This document shows positions 10,907 through 22,519 of a stretch of DNA of 64,000 bases, piece after piece (position 1 is the first letter of the stretch; every line of letters starts with the position of its first letter). The translations under genes were made by a program, and so were the position numbers. This DNA is from Aquilaria yunnanensis (taxonomy: Eukaryota > Streptophyta > Magnoliopsida > Malvales > Thymelaeaceae). The stretch is taken from contig CM077593.1 in assembly GCA_039654915.1 (NCBI GenBank), forward strand, positions 58,720,501-58,784,500, in the 5' to 3' direction. The notes under the pieces are model-generated. The model saw only the letters and a program-made list of their open reading frames with translations. It did not search any database and was not told the DNA's origin.

Positions 10907-11373
10907 GCTTGCAATTACTAATCTCCATGGCTAAATATGATGCAAATCCTTTAACATAACAAGGAAAACAAGAAATCCCCTTACCTTAAACACATCCAGT
11001 GCAAAATCAAGCAAGTTGAGCACCGAAGCCTCCAATGGTGTTCTTGAAGTTCCAAGCTTAAATCCTCTATAATGGGCACTCAAAACAAATAAATCAAGAC
11101 CAATCCAACTTATCTAATTAACTTAGAACTAAACTTGGGCTAGAAAAGAGACCATTACCTTTATTTTTAGCTCAAAACTCTTGGAACAACACAAAAATGC
11201 CAACAACTTAGCAAAACTAGCTTGAGCTTCAATGATTTTACTTGGGAGATTCAATTTTCATGAAGAAATGGAAAAACTGAAAGCTTGGAAGCTCCATCCA
11301 TGTAGGTGAAAGGTGGGCTGTGGGTTTTGGAGGTAAGAGATGGTGAATAGTGCCAATCTCTTATCTCTTAACC
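10899..11373. other. AT-rich spacer, no gene seen
   Basis: This is the sequence into which B inserted (left side), ending in the duplication TAACC (11369-11373). It is unlike the Tat elements around it. It shows no domain, tRNA or long open frame. It may be a remnant of another LTR, but I found no second copy in the window to prove it. Confidence 0.5.
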
Positions 11374-12177
11374 TGATGCCCTTCAGCATATCCTTCGTGT
11401 GTCATGGCGAAGGTGGCAGGGGCTTATGGAAATGGAGAAAGGTCCGGGATGAACGTACTCTGAGAAGATCACCTGAAAGTAAGCAAGGGTTAGGAGGTCC
11501 CCAAAGTGTTTTTCCAGGGAGGAGACTCCGACGTCCCTGTCAGTATTTTGGAGGTAATGAGATGATTTAAAGAGTAAAGGATATCTTATCTCAAGTAATG
11601 TCCCTCCCCTTCACCTGGAATAATTACCAAGTACATATAGAGGGGTGAATAGTGTTAGTTCTTCTCATGTGGCCGGCCCAGATCGTGACACGTGTTCGGC
11701 GGGATGCGTTCCACATCTTTTGGACAACAGGGGACTCCTAGCAGGGCATGGGCCTCTGGGCTAGAAGTCTAGTCAACCCGAGAGTGACGTGCTAGAGTGT
11801 CCCTACAAATGGCGTGTCAGGGCATGGCCGGGGCGGATTATCGGGGATGTGTCAGAGGCTCCTTAAATGCTTATGCCGTACTCCCGAGGTCCCTTTTGGT
11901 AGAGGAGGCCTCTTCGGAGAACTTGTCCTCCGAGGTCATTTTAGTATCGCAGGAATATATTTCCCGAGGGTGACCTTTCTCGGAGGCACCCCCACTTCTG
12001 AGGATGGCTTACTCGTTCTCCCGAGGTTGGTACTATTGTTTCCAGGAATGGAGAAATGCCGAGGCTGGATTTCTAGAGGTCGGGCATCCTCCTTTCCGTG
12101 GCAGGTGGTTTCCCTTCTGAGGTTGGTGCTTTGTCCAAGCCAATGGGTTCGGAGGGTGATCGGCACCTTGGCTATCA
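11374..12177 (-). repeat. 3' LTR of element B (804 bp)
   Basis: On the plus strand it runs TGATGCCC...GGCTATCA. It matches 33029-33839 over its whole length. It has the G-box-containing block GTGACACGTGTTCGG near 11683-11698. Its GC-rich hairpin near 11499-11520 is damaged (CCCCAAAGTG...CCAGGGA). Confidence 0.9.
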
Positions 12178-12195
12178 CATGCCCCCTCCCGGGAA
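12178..12195 (-). other. Polypurine tract of B
   Basis: The minus strand reads CCCGGGAGGGGGCATG directly before the TG of the 3' LTR. It has the same GGGCATG ending as the tracts of M, C and G. Confidence 0.75.
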
Positions 12196-12481
12196 ATCGA
12201 AGCAAAGAATTCGGCTTTATGCTTTTGGGAAGGCTTCTTTATCGAACTCGTGGTTGGAGCTCTACTCAAGAAGTTGCTCTTTTTCAGAGGGCATTCCTTC
12301 ATAGCCGAGGTACCCTTCCCTAGTTCTTTCAGCAACCTAAAGGCGCGTGCAGCTTGTGCTTTTGCTTTCTTCTACTGCAGGTTCGTGAACCATCGTATCC
12401 TTTGGTCAAACTATTAATCATGGATAAGCGTTCCTGGGTTTTCACAATGTCAGAGGGGCGTGCCCTAGTTCTTCGCGTTGG

Positions 12482-12630
12482 ATGACACGTGGCCGCTAAT
12501 GGATGGCGGGATAGTTATGCCGGTCATACTAATTGCGTCTCTTTGCCTTTAAGGAGTAACAATGAGTTTGTTGCGCTTCCCAGGGATAATAATGACGACG
12601 TTTCACTTACCCTCTTCGGTCTCTATAAGC
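12482..12630 (+). promoter_or_regulatory. Antisense-gene promoter of B: G-box and TATA box
   Basis: GACACGTGGC lies at about 12484-12493 and CTATAAG at 12623-12629, a spacing of about 140 bp. The antisense start codon is at about 12905, roughly 275 bp after the TATA box. The leader between them resembles the leader in G. The rest of 12196-12904 holds no other gene. Confidence 0.6.
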
Positions 12631-12904
12631 ACCTTTCACCTCATTATTTGCTTTACTCTCTACTTTTGCTCTCATATGCTCTAGAGCCTTTTCTTGTCTT
12701 TCTCCTTCTTTCCAGCGGCTATTTCTACGGCAAAGCAATTTCTGGCAATTTTCACGGCGGCGTTCAGTAATTTTTATTTTCGGCAAAACCTTTGGTGGGT
12801 GCTCCCTTCTGTAATTCTTTTCTCTTCTCTCTTTCGAGATCATTTTTCTGAGGTCTCTTTGTTTTCTTACCTTTTCCGGAGTCATCCTTTTTCTTTTGTA
12901 AAAA

Positions 12905-15900
12905 ATGTCAGATCTGACCCCGTTGTTGACTGTCCGACCTCTCCCTAAGAGTTTTCTTCCTCTCGAACCTCATCCTTGTACTACCACTCCCGAGAAGAGA
13001 GGAAGTGGATGGCCAAGTATTACCTTCCTTCTTATCTCGTCTCGAGGTTGCCCATCCCGGGCACCTACGGCTTTATGTCAGATTCGCATGAGGTTACCTG
13101 ATGGCCTAAGGCCTCATCGTTGTGAGTCATGATGACTGTTGAGGAGACTTCTAGGAGGAAGAACGCCTGGAAGGTGGATCGCCCCAAGGAGAGTACCTGA
13201 AAAGCTGGTAAACAGGGTTAGGAGGCCCCCGGAGTGTTTTTCCGGGGGGGAGCCTCCGACGCCCAAGTCAGTGGTGGCCGGAAGAAGGAGAAAGTCACTA
13301 GCTCAAAGAGAAAGGCAGAAAAGTCTCGCCTGGTATTTTCTCAGGGTGTGGGAGCTGTATATCCAGCCTGCCAACCTCCTGTCAAGTATTTATTTCCTGT
13401 ATATATAGGAATACCTAGCCCGTTCAGATCATGACACGTGTGCGGTCGGATGCTCCTGAACGTCTGGGCGTAGGGGACAGATAGTTGGTAACTAGATGGC
13501 CTCGAGCCTTGTGCTGAGACGGGCCATGATATGATTCTGATGGCGTCTGCGCGTCAGGGCGACTTTTTACGTCTGTGGTGGGACGTGTCAGAGGCTTCCT
13601 TAAATGCTTCCTTAAATGCGCCTGCCGTACTCCCGAGGTCCCTGGGCGAGGTCGTCCTCTAGTTCGGACAGAGCCTCTTCGGGAAGCCTACCCTCAGTTC
13701 GGGGGTTCCCAGTTCCAGGGGGTTCCGCCTTCGGGGATATCATATTCGGGCAGCAATGTCTGGTGCCACTTTTCCGAAGGTGCGCTGTTCACAACCTTGG
13801 GGGGCGAATGGAGTCCTCAAGTTTTACTGGCGTGCCGAGGCTCGGAGCTCTCAGGCTATCTCCCGAGGTGCATGATTCCACCTATTCCCGGGAAGCGCCA
13901 GTTCTTCTGGCCATTGTTGTGGCAGGGTATTCGGCCAGATTGAGGCGATAGCCTTTGGCTATCATTACCATTTTCTGAGCTCAATTGAAAGCCGGTCTTC
14001 AATACCCTCCTCACCGCGTAATCTGTGAATTTTGCAAATTCCACGGGATCGCCGTGAACCAACTTCCCCCAAAATCTTACTCCTACTTTAATTCTTTTCT
14101 CTGCATGTGTGGGGTGTTTAAGATAAAGCCCCACTTTCTTTTCTTCATGCAGTACTACAAACTCCACCCGGTCCCGAAGGGCAATTTTTATTTCCTGCTT
14201 CCCCGAGGGTCCGAGAGGAAAAAGTTTACCTTCACCTTCGACAATAAGGACAGCTGGCGGGGGTGGCAGAAAAAGTTTTTCTTCCTGGCGGTCCCCGAGC
14301 TTTGGCATCACATCCCCACCAGATGGGCTTCAGGGACCCTCAAGATGGACGTCGTTGACCCCTGGAAACTCCTGACTTTGGAGCTGGGTGTTGAGTTTGC
14401 TTAATTTGATAGGCTCATCCAGGCCGTGGCAGACTGGGACACCAAAGTCCCTCTGCGTTTATTTTACCCTTTTCCCATCAAGTGGGACCTTATGACCGAG
14501 GAGGTTCTTCGGGAGATGGGAGTACTGAACGCGCACAAGAGTGATCCCGGGATGCTCGTGCCCGTTCTTCCGGGAAAAAAGGCTTGGATAGTCATGCTCC
14601 TTCGGGGCGAGATCACAAATGAGTATTTTGCCGAGAGTAAGTCTCTTTCTTGGTTTTGATACCTTTGTTCCTTTTGGACTTACGCTGATACTTTTTCCTT
14701 TTGCAAAGATGGGCGATCAATCTGCTGATTTTTACAAGTCGCTCTTCCTCGGTCAAGCCGAAAGGGGGGAGCAGTCTCGCGTAAGAAGGCGCTTGCTAAG
14801 AGGAAGAAGTCGATCGGCAGTGGGCCTTCTAGGGCCAAGAAGGCTAGGGATATTACTGCCCCTCCTGAAGTCGTTGTGGAGGTGCAGGATCAATCCCCTG
14901 CTCTTTCTTCAACGCAGGTGGACCTTCCTTCGGACCCTGCCCTGCTTGGGGCAACACTTAGCCCCATTCTTCCCATCGAGCATTCTTCCGAGCAAAGACC
15001 TGCTCAGGAACTTGAAGAGAGCAGAAGAAGGAAGAGGAAGAACATTCCCGGTGAAGTCCGGGAGGGCGAGTCTGAGGATGACGTTGCCGAAGTTCTACCA
15101 GGTTGGTTCCTTAGCCATTCTCCTGCAAGCCTTAGTATTTTTCGTATCTACGATTTTTTGGATGAATGGCTAAGGGATGACGTACTGACGGAACTTTGAC
15201 GTAAACTTGCAGAGGATATGCCTGCGGTGCCATGGTTGGACACTCACGCCCAGCGAAGGGCTCTATAGGACAAGCGGATCCCTTTCGGCAAGGTGCCGAG
15301 GGAGCCTTTCTGGACGTTCATAGAGGACATGAACTTGTTCTCTGAGGATAGCCAGTTGATGACTCCTCAAATAGCGACGGGGGTGATGACAAGGGCCACC
15401 TTCAGTCGCTCATTACCGAATGTCCGAACGAGGAGATCCTCGCGGCAAGGATGACCGAGCAAGCCGCCCAGGTAGTTTTCTCCCCTTTGTTTACTTAGAG
15501 ATTTTCCTTCTAAGTTTCCATCATTATTTTGATACTCATTCGGGGCCTTCTTTTTTGCAGCTTTTGGCATACAGCAGGGATTTCCGCACTTGGGCGTCGA
15601 AGCAAACAGAGGCCCATTCTCGGTCCGAAGATTCTTTGAGCAAAATGAAGGAGGTTTGCGCTAGGCACGTCCTCAAATATGATGAGCTCAAGATTGTGAA
15701 GGAGGACGTTGTGAATCTTCGGGCCGAACTCACGACGAGCAAGCAAGAACTTCTCCTAGATTTCGCTGCCAAGGTTAACGATCTCAGCTCAAAGTGTACC
15801 ACTCTCTCTTCAGAGAATGAGGCTCTTCGGAAAGCGAACGCTGAAGATGACAAGAGCCTGGCGAAGGCGCTTGCTTTGAACGCCGACCCTGATGCCAAGG

Positions 15901-16250
15901 TTAAATCTTTGAAGAAGGGGGCTAAGAGCAAGAAGAAGAAGAAGCTGGAGGAGAAGATTGCCAAGCTTCAGACCAAACTGGATACTCTTAGTGCTGAAAA
16001 GGACAAGTCTGAGCGAATGGCAAAGGTGGCTTTCCAAGACGGCTTTTGCTTGGTGCGCCATCAAGTCCTTGCTCGGCACCCTGAGCTTGACCTTTCCTAC
16101 CTGTCCGCTCTGGATTTTCCCGAGGGGCCCCAGGAGGTATGGTCAAAGCCAGATTTTCTGAATCTTCCTCCAGCTAAGTCGGTGCCTCCGATTGAGCCTA
16201 ATGATGATGATGCTGATGAAGAGACATCGAATGTCCCTGCTCAGCCATAG
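12905..16250 (+). pseudogene. Antisense gene of element B, split by a solo LTR
   Basis: Exons by comparison with C: 12905-13098 plus 13970-14636, 14709-15101, 15213-15471 and 15561-16250. Introns 15102-15212 and 15472-15560 keep GT-AG; intron 1 (14637 to about 14708) has a weakened acceptor. Exon 1 carries the Transposase_28-like domain (LKAGLQYPPHRVICEFCKF, QLPPKSYSYFN, SWRGWQKKFFF); exon 4 is the coiled coil (276 residues open from 15420) ending in a D/E-rich tail. Damage: a frameshift near 13000 in the N-terminus, solo LTR O in exon 1, TGA just after the insertion, TAA at about 14402, a TAG in exon 3. The gene converges on pol, 326 bp from its end. Confidence 0.78.
13099..13964 (-). repeat. 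Solo LTR O of the A family, inside the antisense gene of B (866 bp)
   Basis: It is the reverse complement of the LTR of A and nearly identical to it. It is flanked by the perfect duplication TTACC (13094-13098 and 13965-13969). The codons on both sides join to give the same protein as in element C, which proves the insertion. The conserved hairpin lies at 13227-13247. No internal sequence is left, so the element was removed by recombination between its LTRs. Confidence 0.95.
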
Positions 16251-16576
16251 GCTTCTTCTCATTCTCTTGTACTCCTGCTTGCTTGTACATCTTTGCCTTA
16301 GAATTTTTTAATGAAGATTCTTTCTCCAATCTCCATTCGTTCTTCCAAATAGGATTCTTCAGAAGTAATTCTAAGCACGCACTTTCGACGAATTGTCCAT
16401 ACTTACTTCTTCGGGAAGAGTAGTTTTAGACTTTTTCTGAACTCTGCCGAGTTTATACTCCATCCAGGAGTTAGTTCCGAAAGGAGAACCATTAAGGAAC
16501 TATGGCGACAACATTCGGCTTGTGTCTTTATTGACGACTGCGGGGAAGAGTAACTACAATCTTTCTAAAAAAAGTT
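16251..16576. other. Gap between convergent antisense gene and pol in B
   Basis: This AT-rich stretch separates the ends of two genes that face each other. It probably holds the 3' ends of both transcripts. Unlike the same place in C it has no obvious minisatellite. No gene is seen. Confidence 0.5.
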
Positions 16577-19500
16577 CTAAGTATAGAATTTCTTTAGGGC
16601 ACCCGAATGCCAGGTATTTTTTAGTTCTCCCCCTTCGATGTCGCTGAGCTTGTATACTCCCTTTCGGACCTCGTCCAGGACCAAATAAGGTCCTTTCCAA
16701 TTTGGCCGAAGTACCCCATGGGACGGTTTTCGGGGTTCAAACTCGGCCTTTCCGAGGACGAGGTCTCCTTTCCTTATTCCTTTAGGCCTGGCATGCAAGT
16801 TTGCGGCTATGGCCACTCTTTGCTGAAAGGCCTTTCTTCTGAGCTCGGCCATCTCTTTGTGCTCATCTACTAGGTCAAGCTTGGTTCTCAACCCGAGGTC
16901 ATTTCCTTCTTCGTCGAGCACCTATATTCTAATTGATGGCCGCACTACCTCTACAGGGATAATAGCTTTTGTGCCGAAGACGAGCAAAAAAGGTGTTTCA
17001 CCCGTTGCCCTTCGGGGCGTTGTCCGATAGCTCCACAACACACTAGGAAGTTCTCCTGGCCATTTTCCCTTTGCCTCCCCCAATCTTTTTTTCAGACCAT
17101 CTTTTATGGTCCTGTTAGACACCTCTACTTGTCCGTTGCTCTGGGCATGAGCTACGGGGGCAAAGTGCATCTTTATTCTGAGGTTGGTGATGAATTCCTG
17201 GAACCCTTTGTCAATAAACTGGGAACCATTATCGGCGACTATCACCCTCGGTATGCCAAACCTGCATATAATTCCTTTCCAGACAAATTTTTGGATATCC
17301 TTTGCTGTGACAGTTATTAGGGGCTCTGCCTCTACCCACTTGGTGAAGTAGTCTACTGCCACCACGCAGAATTTCACTCCTCCGGGTGCTGTCGGGAGTG
17401 GGCCGATGAGGTCAATGCCCTATACTGCAAAGGGACAGGGGCAGTCAGTCGAGTTTATTAGTTTCGAGGGCAATCTTTGAACTTTTGCGTGTCTCTGGCA
17501 ACTATCACATTTTTGGACGAACTGTCTTGCGTCCTTTCTTAACGTGGGCCAAAAATACCCTTGGCGAAGTATCATTCCTACCAAGGCGTCAGTCCCGATG
17601 TGGGCACCGCAGATTCCCTCGTGGACTTCCTCAAGAATTGCCCGAGTGCCCTTTTCACCAGTACATCTTTGCAATGGACTTGCATATCCCTGTCGATATA
17701 GTTCTTCCCAGTATTAAGAAATATCGTCCGGAACATCTTTGCACTTTTGCCGCTTCGCGAGGGTCTTCGGGAAGCTCCGAGGTTGTGAGATACCTCTTTA
17801 TAGGATTTTCCCATCCTTCCTCCAAGGTTGTTGTGCTCATTACCGCAATGCTGGGGTGACTCAGTATTTCGGTGAAGTTTTTTTAATTTGCCAGACTATC
17901 TGCCTCGGTGTTGCTTCATCGAGGCACATTTTCAATATGCACTGCCTCGAATTCCCGGATGAGCTTTCACACGAGCTCGTGGTATTTTTCCAAAGTTGGA
18001 TCTTTTGCACTGTAGTCCCCTGCCATTTGTCAGACCACCAGCTAAGAATCACTGTGGACTTTCAGGTTTCTCACACCAATCTTTCTAGCTAGGTGCAACC
18101 CTGCTATGAGAGCTTCATACTCTGCCGCGTTGTTGGTGACACTAAACCCGAATTTGGTGGCTTTCATTACTTCCATGCCTTCGGGGCCGCGAATGACTAC
18201 CCCAGCCCCCTGGTGTTCAGAGCCGGAGGCCCCGTCTACGAACAGAGCCCATTCTGGCTCACTTTTGCCAAGGTCAAACTGATCATTATCGGTGAAAGGT
18301 ACTTCGGCAATGAAGTCTGCCAGGACTTGCGCTTTTATTGCTTTCCTTGGTTCGTAAGTGATATCATACTCACCAAGCTCTATGCACCACTTGGAAAGCC
18401 TTCCCGAATGGTCTACCCTCTTTATGACATCCCGAAGGGGTAGATTGCTTCAGACAATGATGGGATGAGCCTGAAAATATAGACACAGTCTCCTACTTGG
18501 TAGTACTAAGGCATAGATAGCTTTTTGTAGTAAGGGGTACCTGATTTTGGCTCCATGCAAAGATTTGCTCACGTAATAGACTGGCCAATGGACCGCTCCT
18601 TCTTCCTTTATGAGAACCGAGCTAAGTGGTTTTTCAGCAACAGCAAGGTATAGCACAAGGGGTTGCCGAAGAGTGGGTAGTCGGGCCAGATAAACTTTGA
18701 GCTCTTCCCAGGCCTTTTGGCAATCCTCGTTCCAAGGATGATCATTGTTTTCAACGTTGCCACTATTTTTTGCTGCCTTAGTGAGTCCTTTAAAGAATGC
18801 TCGGCAGCGATCTCCATACCTGAAGATGAACCTACTAAGGGAGGTTATTCTGCCCGTAAGCCTTTGTACATCATTTGTTGTGACAGGAGTTCATAATTCA
18901 AGTAGAGCTTTGACTTTTTCTGGGTTGGCATCGATACTCCTTTTCGATACCATAAATCCAAGGAACTTGCCCGAACTTACGCCGAAGACACACTTCTCGG
19001 GATTGAGATGAATTCCGAATGCTCTAAGTTGGTGGAAAGTTCCTCCAAGTCGGCAATGTGGCTGCCAGGCAATCTGCTTTTGACTATCATGTCATCCATG
19101 TAGACTTCCATGTTTCTCCCTATTTGACTGCTGCAGACCTTGTTCATCAGCCTCTGGTAGGTAGCTCCTGCATTTTTAAGCCCGAAAGGCATTCTGACGT
19201 AACAATACGTACCGACTTCGGTGATGAAGGCTATTTTTTCCTTGTCCTCGGGGTTCAACCTAACTTGGTGATACCCACTGAAAGCATGTAAGAAGCTCAG
19301 GAGTCCATATTCAGCGGTCGAGTCCACCAGTTGATCTATCGGCGGGAGAGGATATGAATCTTTAGGACAAGCACCATTTATATTTCGGAAGTCGATGCAC
19401 ATTCGAAGCTTGTTGCTCCATTCTTTTGTGGCAATGACAACATTGCTTAGCCATTCGGGGAATTTGACTTCCCTAATTACACCTCCGTCTAACAGGTGTT

Positions 19501-19816
19501 GGACTTTGGTTTTGACGAAGTTCTTTTTGTGCGCCGAGAGGCTTCGCTTCTTTTGGCAGAACAATTTTGCCTCTGGGTTTACTTTGAGGCTATGCTGTAT
19601 TATGCGAGGGTCTACCCCAGGCATGTCTTTCGGCGAGTAGGCGAACAGATCTTTATTCATTAGTATGAAGGATATAAGCTTTTCCTTGTCTCCTTTGGCC
19701 AATTTTTTCCCTATTCGGGTGTTTCGGCCCGGGACAAGCTTTATCTCTTCCGTTTCTACTTTCTCGGGACCCTCTATTCCTTGTTCTTCTGACTCTTGTG
19801 TGGGCAGAGCCTTCAT
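16577..19816 (-). pseudogene. pol: pol of element B: reverse transcriptase, two RNase H, integrase, decayed
   Basis: Order from 19816: reverse transcriptase (CIDFRNINGACPKDSYPLPPI; YMDD in place of YVDD; 18977-19816), a degenerate RNase H (about 18450-18660), the second RNase H (VDGASGSEH, AAEYEALIAGLHLA, HSDS; about 17900-18240) and integrase (zinc-binding HEG...CDSCQRHAK at 17460-17640; core with VADNGSQF and NGQVEVSNR; 16577-17420). Breaks: TAG at 19826 joins gag-protease to pol, TAG at 17420 in place of a tryptophan, TAG at 16922 in place of a glutamine, stops in the second RNase H, and several frameshifts between 17650 and 19000. Confidence 0.85.
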
Positions 19817-19825
19817 TTCTGTAGT

Positions 19826-20929
19826 CTACGCACAATTTGTCGCTGGGGCTTTTCTTGCCTTTACAAACACCTTTCGCACCTCCCCCTGGTCGATGAAGAT
19901 CTCGGCATCTCCATCCTTGGTAGTGAAGGTGAGAGTTAGGTACTTCACATCCGGGCGAATGTGGAGGTTTCCTTGCGTTTGCCTTCCAAGAATGGCGTTA
20001 TATGACGAAGGGACATCGATGACGATGAACCTTGTCATTATGGAGGCAAACAACTCCTTTCTGTTGTTTGCTGAAGTTCCCTTCAACATCAGAGCAAGAT
20101 CTACCCATCCGAGGACGGGGAGTTTGGACGGCCCCATTCCAAAAGTAGGGGAAGTGACGGATTTGAGGTTGCTCCTTGATATCCCCAAGTTTGGTAGCAG
20201 ATGTGAGAATAGGACATCTGCGTTTGAGCCATCGTCAAGTAGTACTCTCTTGATGTCCCTGCTTCCTATCCTTGCCATAATCAGCAAAGGATCGTCATGG
20301 GGAAAAATGACGGTGGATCCATCCTTTCGGATGAGCTTCTTTGATGGATTCCCGTACTCCATTACCGAAATCTCTCTGGCTTTTCTTTTTCTTTCCGCCG
20401 ACGGTAGCCCTGTGGTGATCATTTGTATTACTCCTGCCGGGGGCAGGGGACGCCTTTTCGGACTTCGGTTTCGACGCCTGTCGGAGTCGTACTCTTCTTC
20501 CCTCCTTCCCTTCGGGGAGGGAATGCGCAGGTAACGCCAAAGTTGTCCTTGCTTTATCAACATCTCTATGTACTTCCTCAGTTGGAAGCAATCTTCGGTA
20601 TCATGCCCGTGGTCTCGATGGAATTGGCAGAATTTTCTCATATTTTTCTCGTTGTCCGAGGTCATGGCCCTCGGACGTTGAATCTGAGTCCCTTGCTTTT
20701 TCATCGTCATCAGGATGTTCGTCCTTGTGGTGTTTAGGGGAATGAAGGCAATTGGCTTCCTCCCCTTAAACTTCTGAGGACGCTCACTCGTTTCAGTTGG
20801 GTAGCAAGTTTGCTGACCTGCTCCCTCGGCGCGGACATGATCGGACCTCGGGCCTCCCATTCTTAGTTCTTCGACGGTCATGTGCTGCTCCGCTCTTTGG
20901 TAGAATTCACCGAGCGTGTTGATGGCCAG
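19826..20929 (-). pseudogene. gag: gag 3' part and protease of element B
   Basis: This piece begins in the capsid region (LGEFYQRAEQHM) just where element C interrupts gag. It has the C-H-H-C zinc knuckle CQFHRDHGHDTEDC and the protease motif LLDDGSNADVLF. It then continues in the same frame as pol until a TAG at 19826-19828. The ORF runs a few codons into the LTR of C, up to 20938. The other half of gag is at 31908-33060. Confidence 0.88.
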
Positions 20930-21796
20930 GGGCCTCATCGTTTATAGTCATGGTGACTGGTGAAGAGACTTCTGGGAGGAAGAACGCCTGGTGGAATGGA
21001 TAGCCCGAAGGAGAGTGCCTGAAAGCTCAGAAACAAAGGGTTAGGAGGCCCCCGGAGTGTTTTTCCGGGGAGGGCCTCCGGCGCCCAAGTCAGTGGTGGC
21101 TGAGAAAAGGCAGAGGAAATAGCACAAAGGGCTGAAGAGTCTTGCCTGGTAGTTTTCTCAGAGTGTGGGAGCAGTGTTTGGCCAACCAACCAGCCCCCTG
21201 CCAAGTATTAATTCCTGGTATTTATAGGAGCGCCTAGCCCGTTCAGATCATGGCACGTGTTCGGTCGGATGTTCCCTGAGTTTCTGGGCGTAGGAGACAG
21301 ATAACTGGTAGCAGGTTGTCCTGAGCCACGTGCTGAGATGGGCCATGATGTGATTCTGATGGCGTCCGTATGTCAGAGCGCCTATTCAGGCGACTTTATG
21401 ACGTCTGCGAAAGGACGTGTCAGAGGCTTCCTTCAATGCTTCCATAAATGCTCCTGCCGTACTCCCGAGGTCCCTGGGTGAGGTCGTCCTCTAGTTCGGA
21501 CAGAGCCTCTTCGGGAAACAAGCCCTCAGTTCGGGGGTTCCCAGTTTCAGTGAGTTCCGCCTTCGGGGATATCATGTTCGGCTCGCTATGTCTGGTGCCG
21601 CTTTTCTGAAGGCGATATGTTCACAACCTTGGGGGGCGAGTAGTGTCCTCGAGGTTTCCTGGCGTGCCGGGCTCGGAGCTCTTCGGCTATTTCCCGAGGT
21701 GCCTGATCGCACCTTTTCTCGAGTAGCGCCAGCTTCTCCTGGCCATCATTGTGGCAGGGAGTTCGGGCAGGTAGAGGCGATAACGTTTGGCTATCA
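20930..21796 (-). repeat. 3' LTR of element C (867 bp)
   Basis: On the plus strand it runs TGATGGCC...GGCTATCA. It matches 31023-31902 closely. The G-box, TATA and GC-rich hairpin (21050-21070) are in place. It is a relative of the A and O LTRs but a separate subfamily, differing for example next to the TATA box. Confidence 0.93.
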
Positions 21797-21811
21797 CATG
21801 CCCCCCTTTGG
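21797..21811 (-). other. Polypurine tract of C
   Basis: The minus strand reads CCAAAGGGGGGCATG directly before the 3' LTR. Confidence 0.8.
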
Positions 21812-21881
21812 AAAGCCGAAGTGAAGACTTCGGTTTTGCATCTCTTTCCAAGGTTGTGTATGGGAGTTTCTTTGGAAGCTT

Positions 21882-22043
21882 AACCTGTTCCGAGGATGCG
21901 CCTTTTGCCCGAAGATCATGGGCTCTTCGGCCTTGGCCTGTTCTTTGGTGTCTTCGAGGTGGAGCCTGTGCCGAAGATACACCTCTTGCCCGAAGGTGAT
22001 GGGCTGTTCGGCCATAGCCTGTTTCTTGGCGTCCTCGAGGTGG
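21882..22043 (+). repeat. Two tandem 81 bp units upstream of the antisense promoter of C
   Basis: The units start CCTGTTCCGAGGATGCGCC and CCTGTGCCGAAGATACACC and contain TTGCCCGAAG and TTCGAGGTGG-like blocks. They lie about 90 bp before the G-box. M has a similar duplication of a different unit in the same place. A role as a promoter-proximal element is only a guess. Confidence 0.7.
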
Positions 22044-22120
22044 CCTGCTCTTTGTTTCTGCAGGTCTGTTTGGCCAAGCGTGTCAGTCTGAGTGGCGCGT
22101 CCCCCATTTTTGCGCAGCGG

Positions 22121-22268
22121 TTGACACGTGACGCTTTGCCATTGGAGGAGAGTCACGTCGGTTACAGAGGGCGTGCCTTTTCAGGTGCAGAGAGCAGTTA
22201 CGGTGACGGTTCGCCTCCAAAGGGTACTTATGACAATGTTTCGGTTACCCATCTCTGGCTTATAAATA
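22121..22268 (+). promoter_or_regulatory. Antisense-gene promoter of C: G-box and TATA box
   Basis: TGACACGTGACG lies at about 22121-22132 and TATAAATA at 22261-22268, a spacing of about 137 bp. The antisense ATG is at 22520, about 255 bp after the TATA box. The layout matches M and B. Confidence 0.65.
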
Positions 22269-22519
22269 GCCCACTCCACCATAAGTTCCTTTTGCTTTCT
22301 CTTCTGCTCTTCTCTCTGCTTTGCCCCTGTTCTTGCACTTTCTTGCTTTCTGTGGCGGAGCTACCTTAATCAGAGCTTTTTTCCAGCCAGCTTTCACGAC
22401 GGCGTCCTCAGATTTTGGCAAATCTTTCGGTGGGTTTTTGTTTTTCAGAGCGCTTTGATCCCTGGGTTCTTTTGAGTTTTTCTCTGGAAACTGTTTTCTT
22501 CCATTTTCAAACTCATTTT

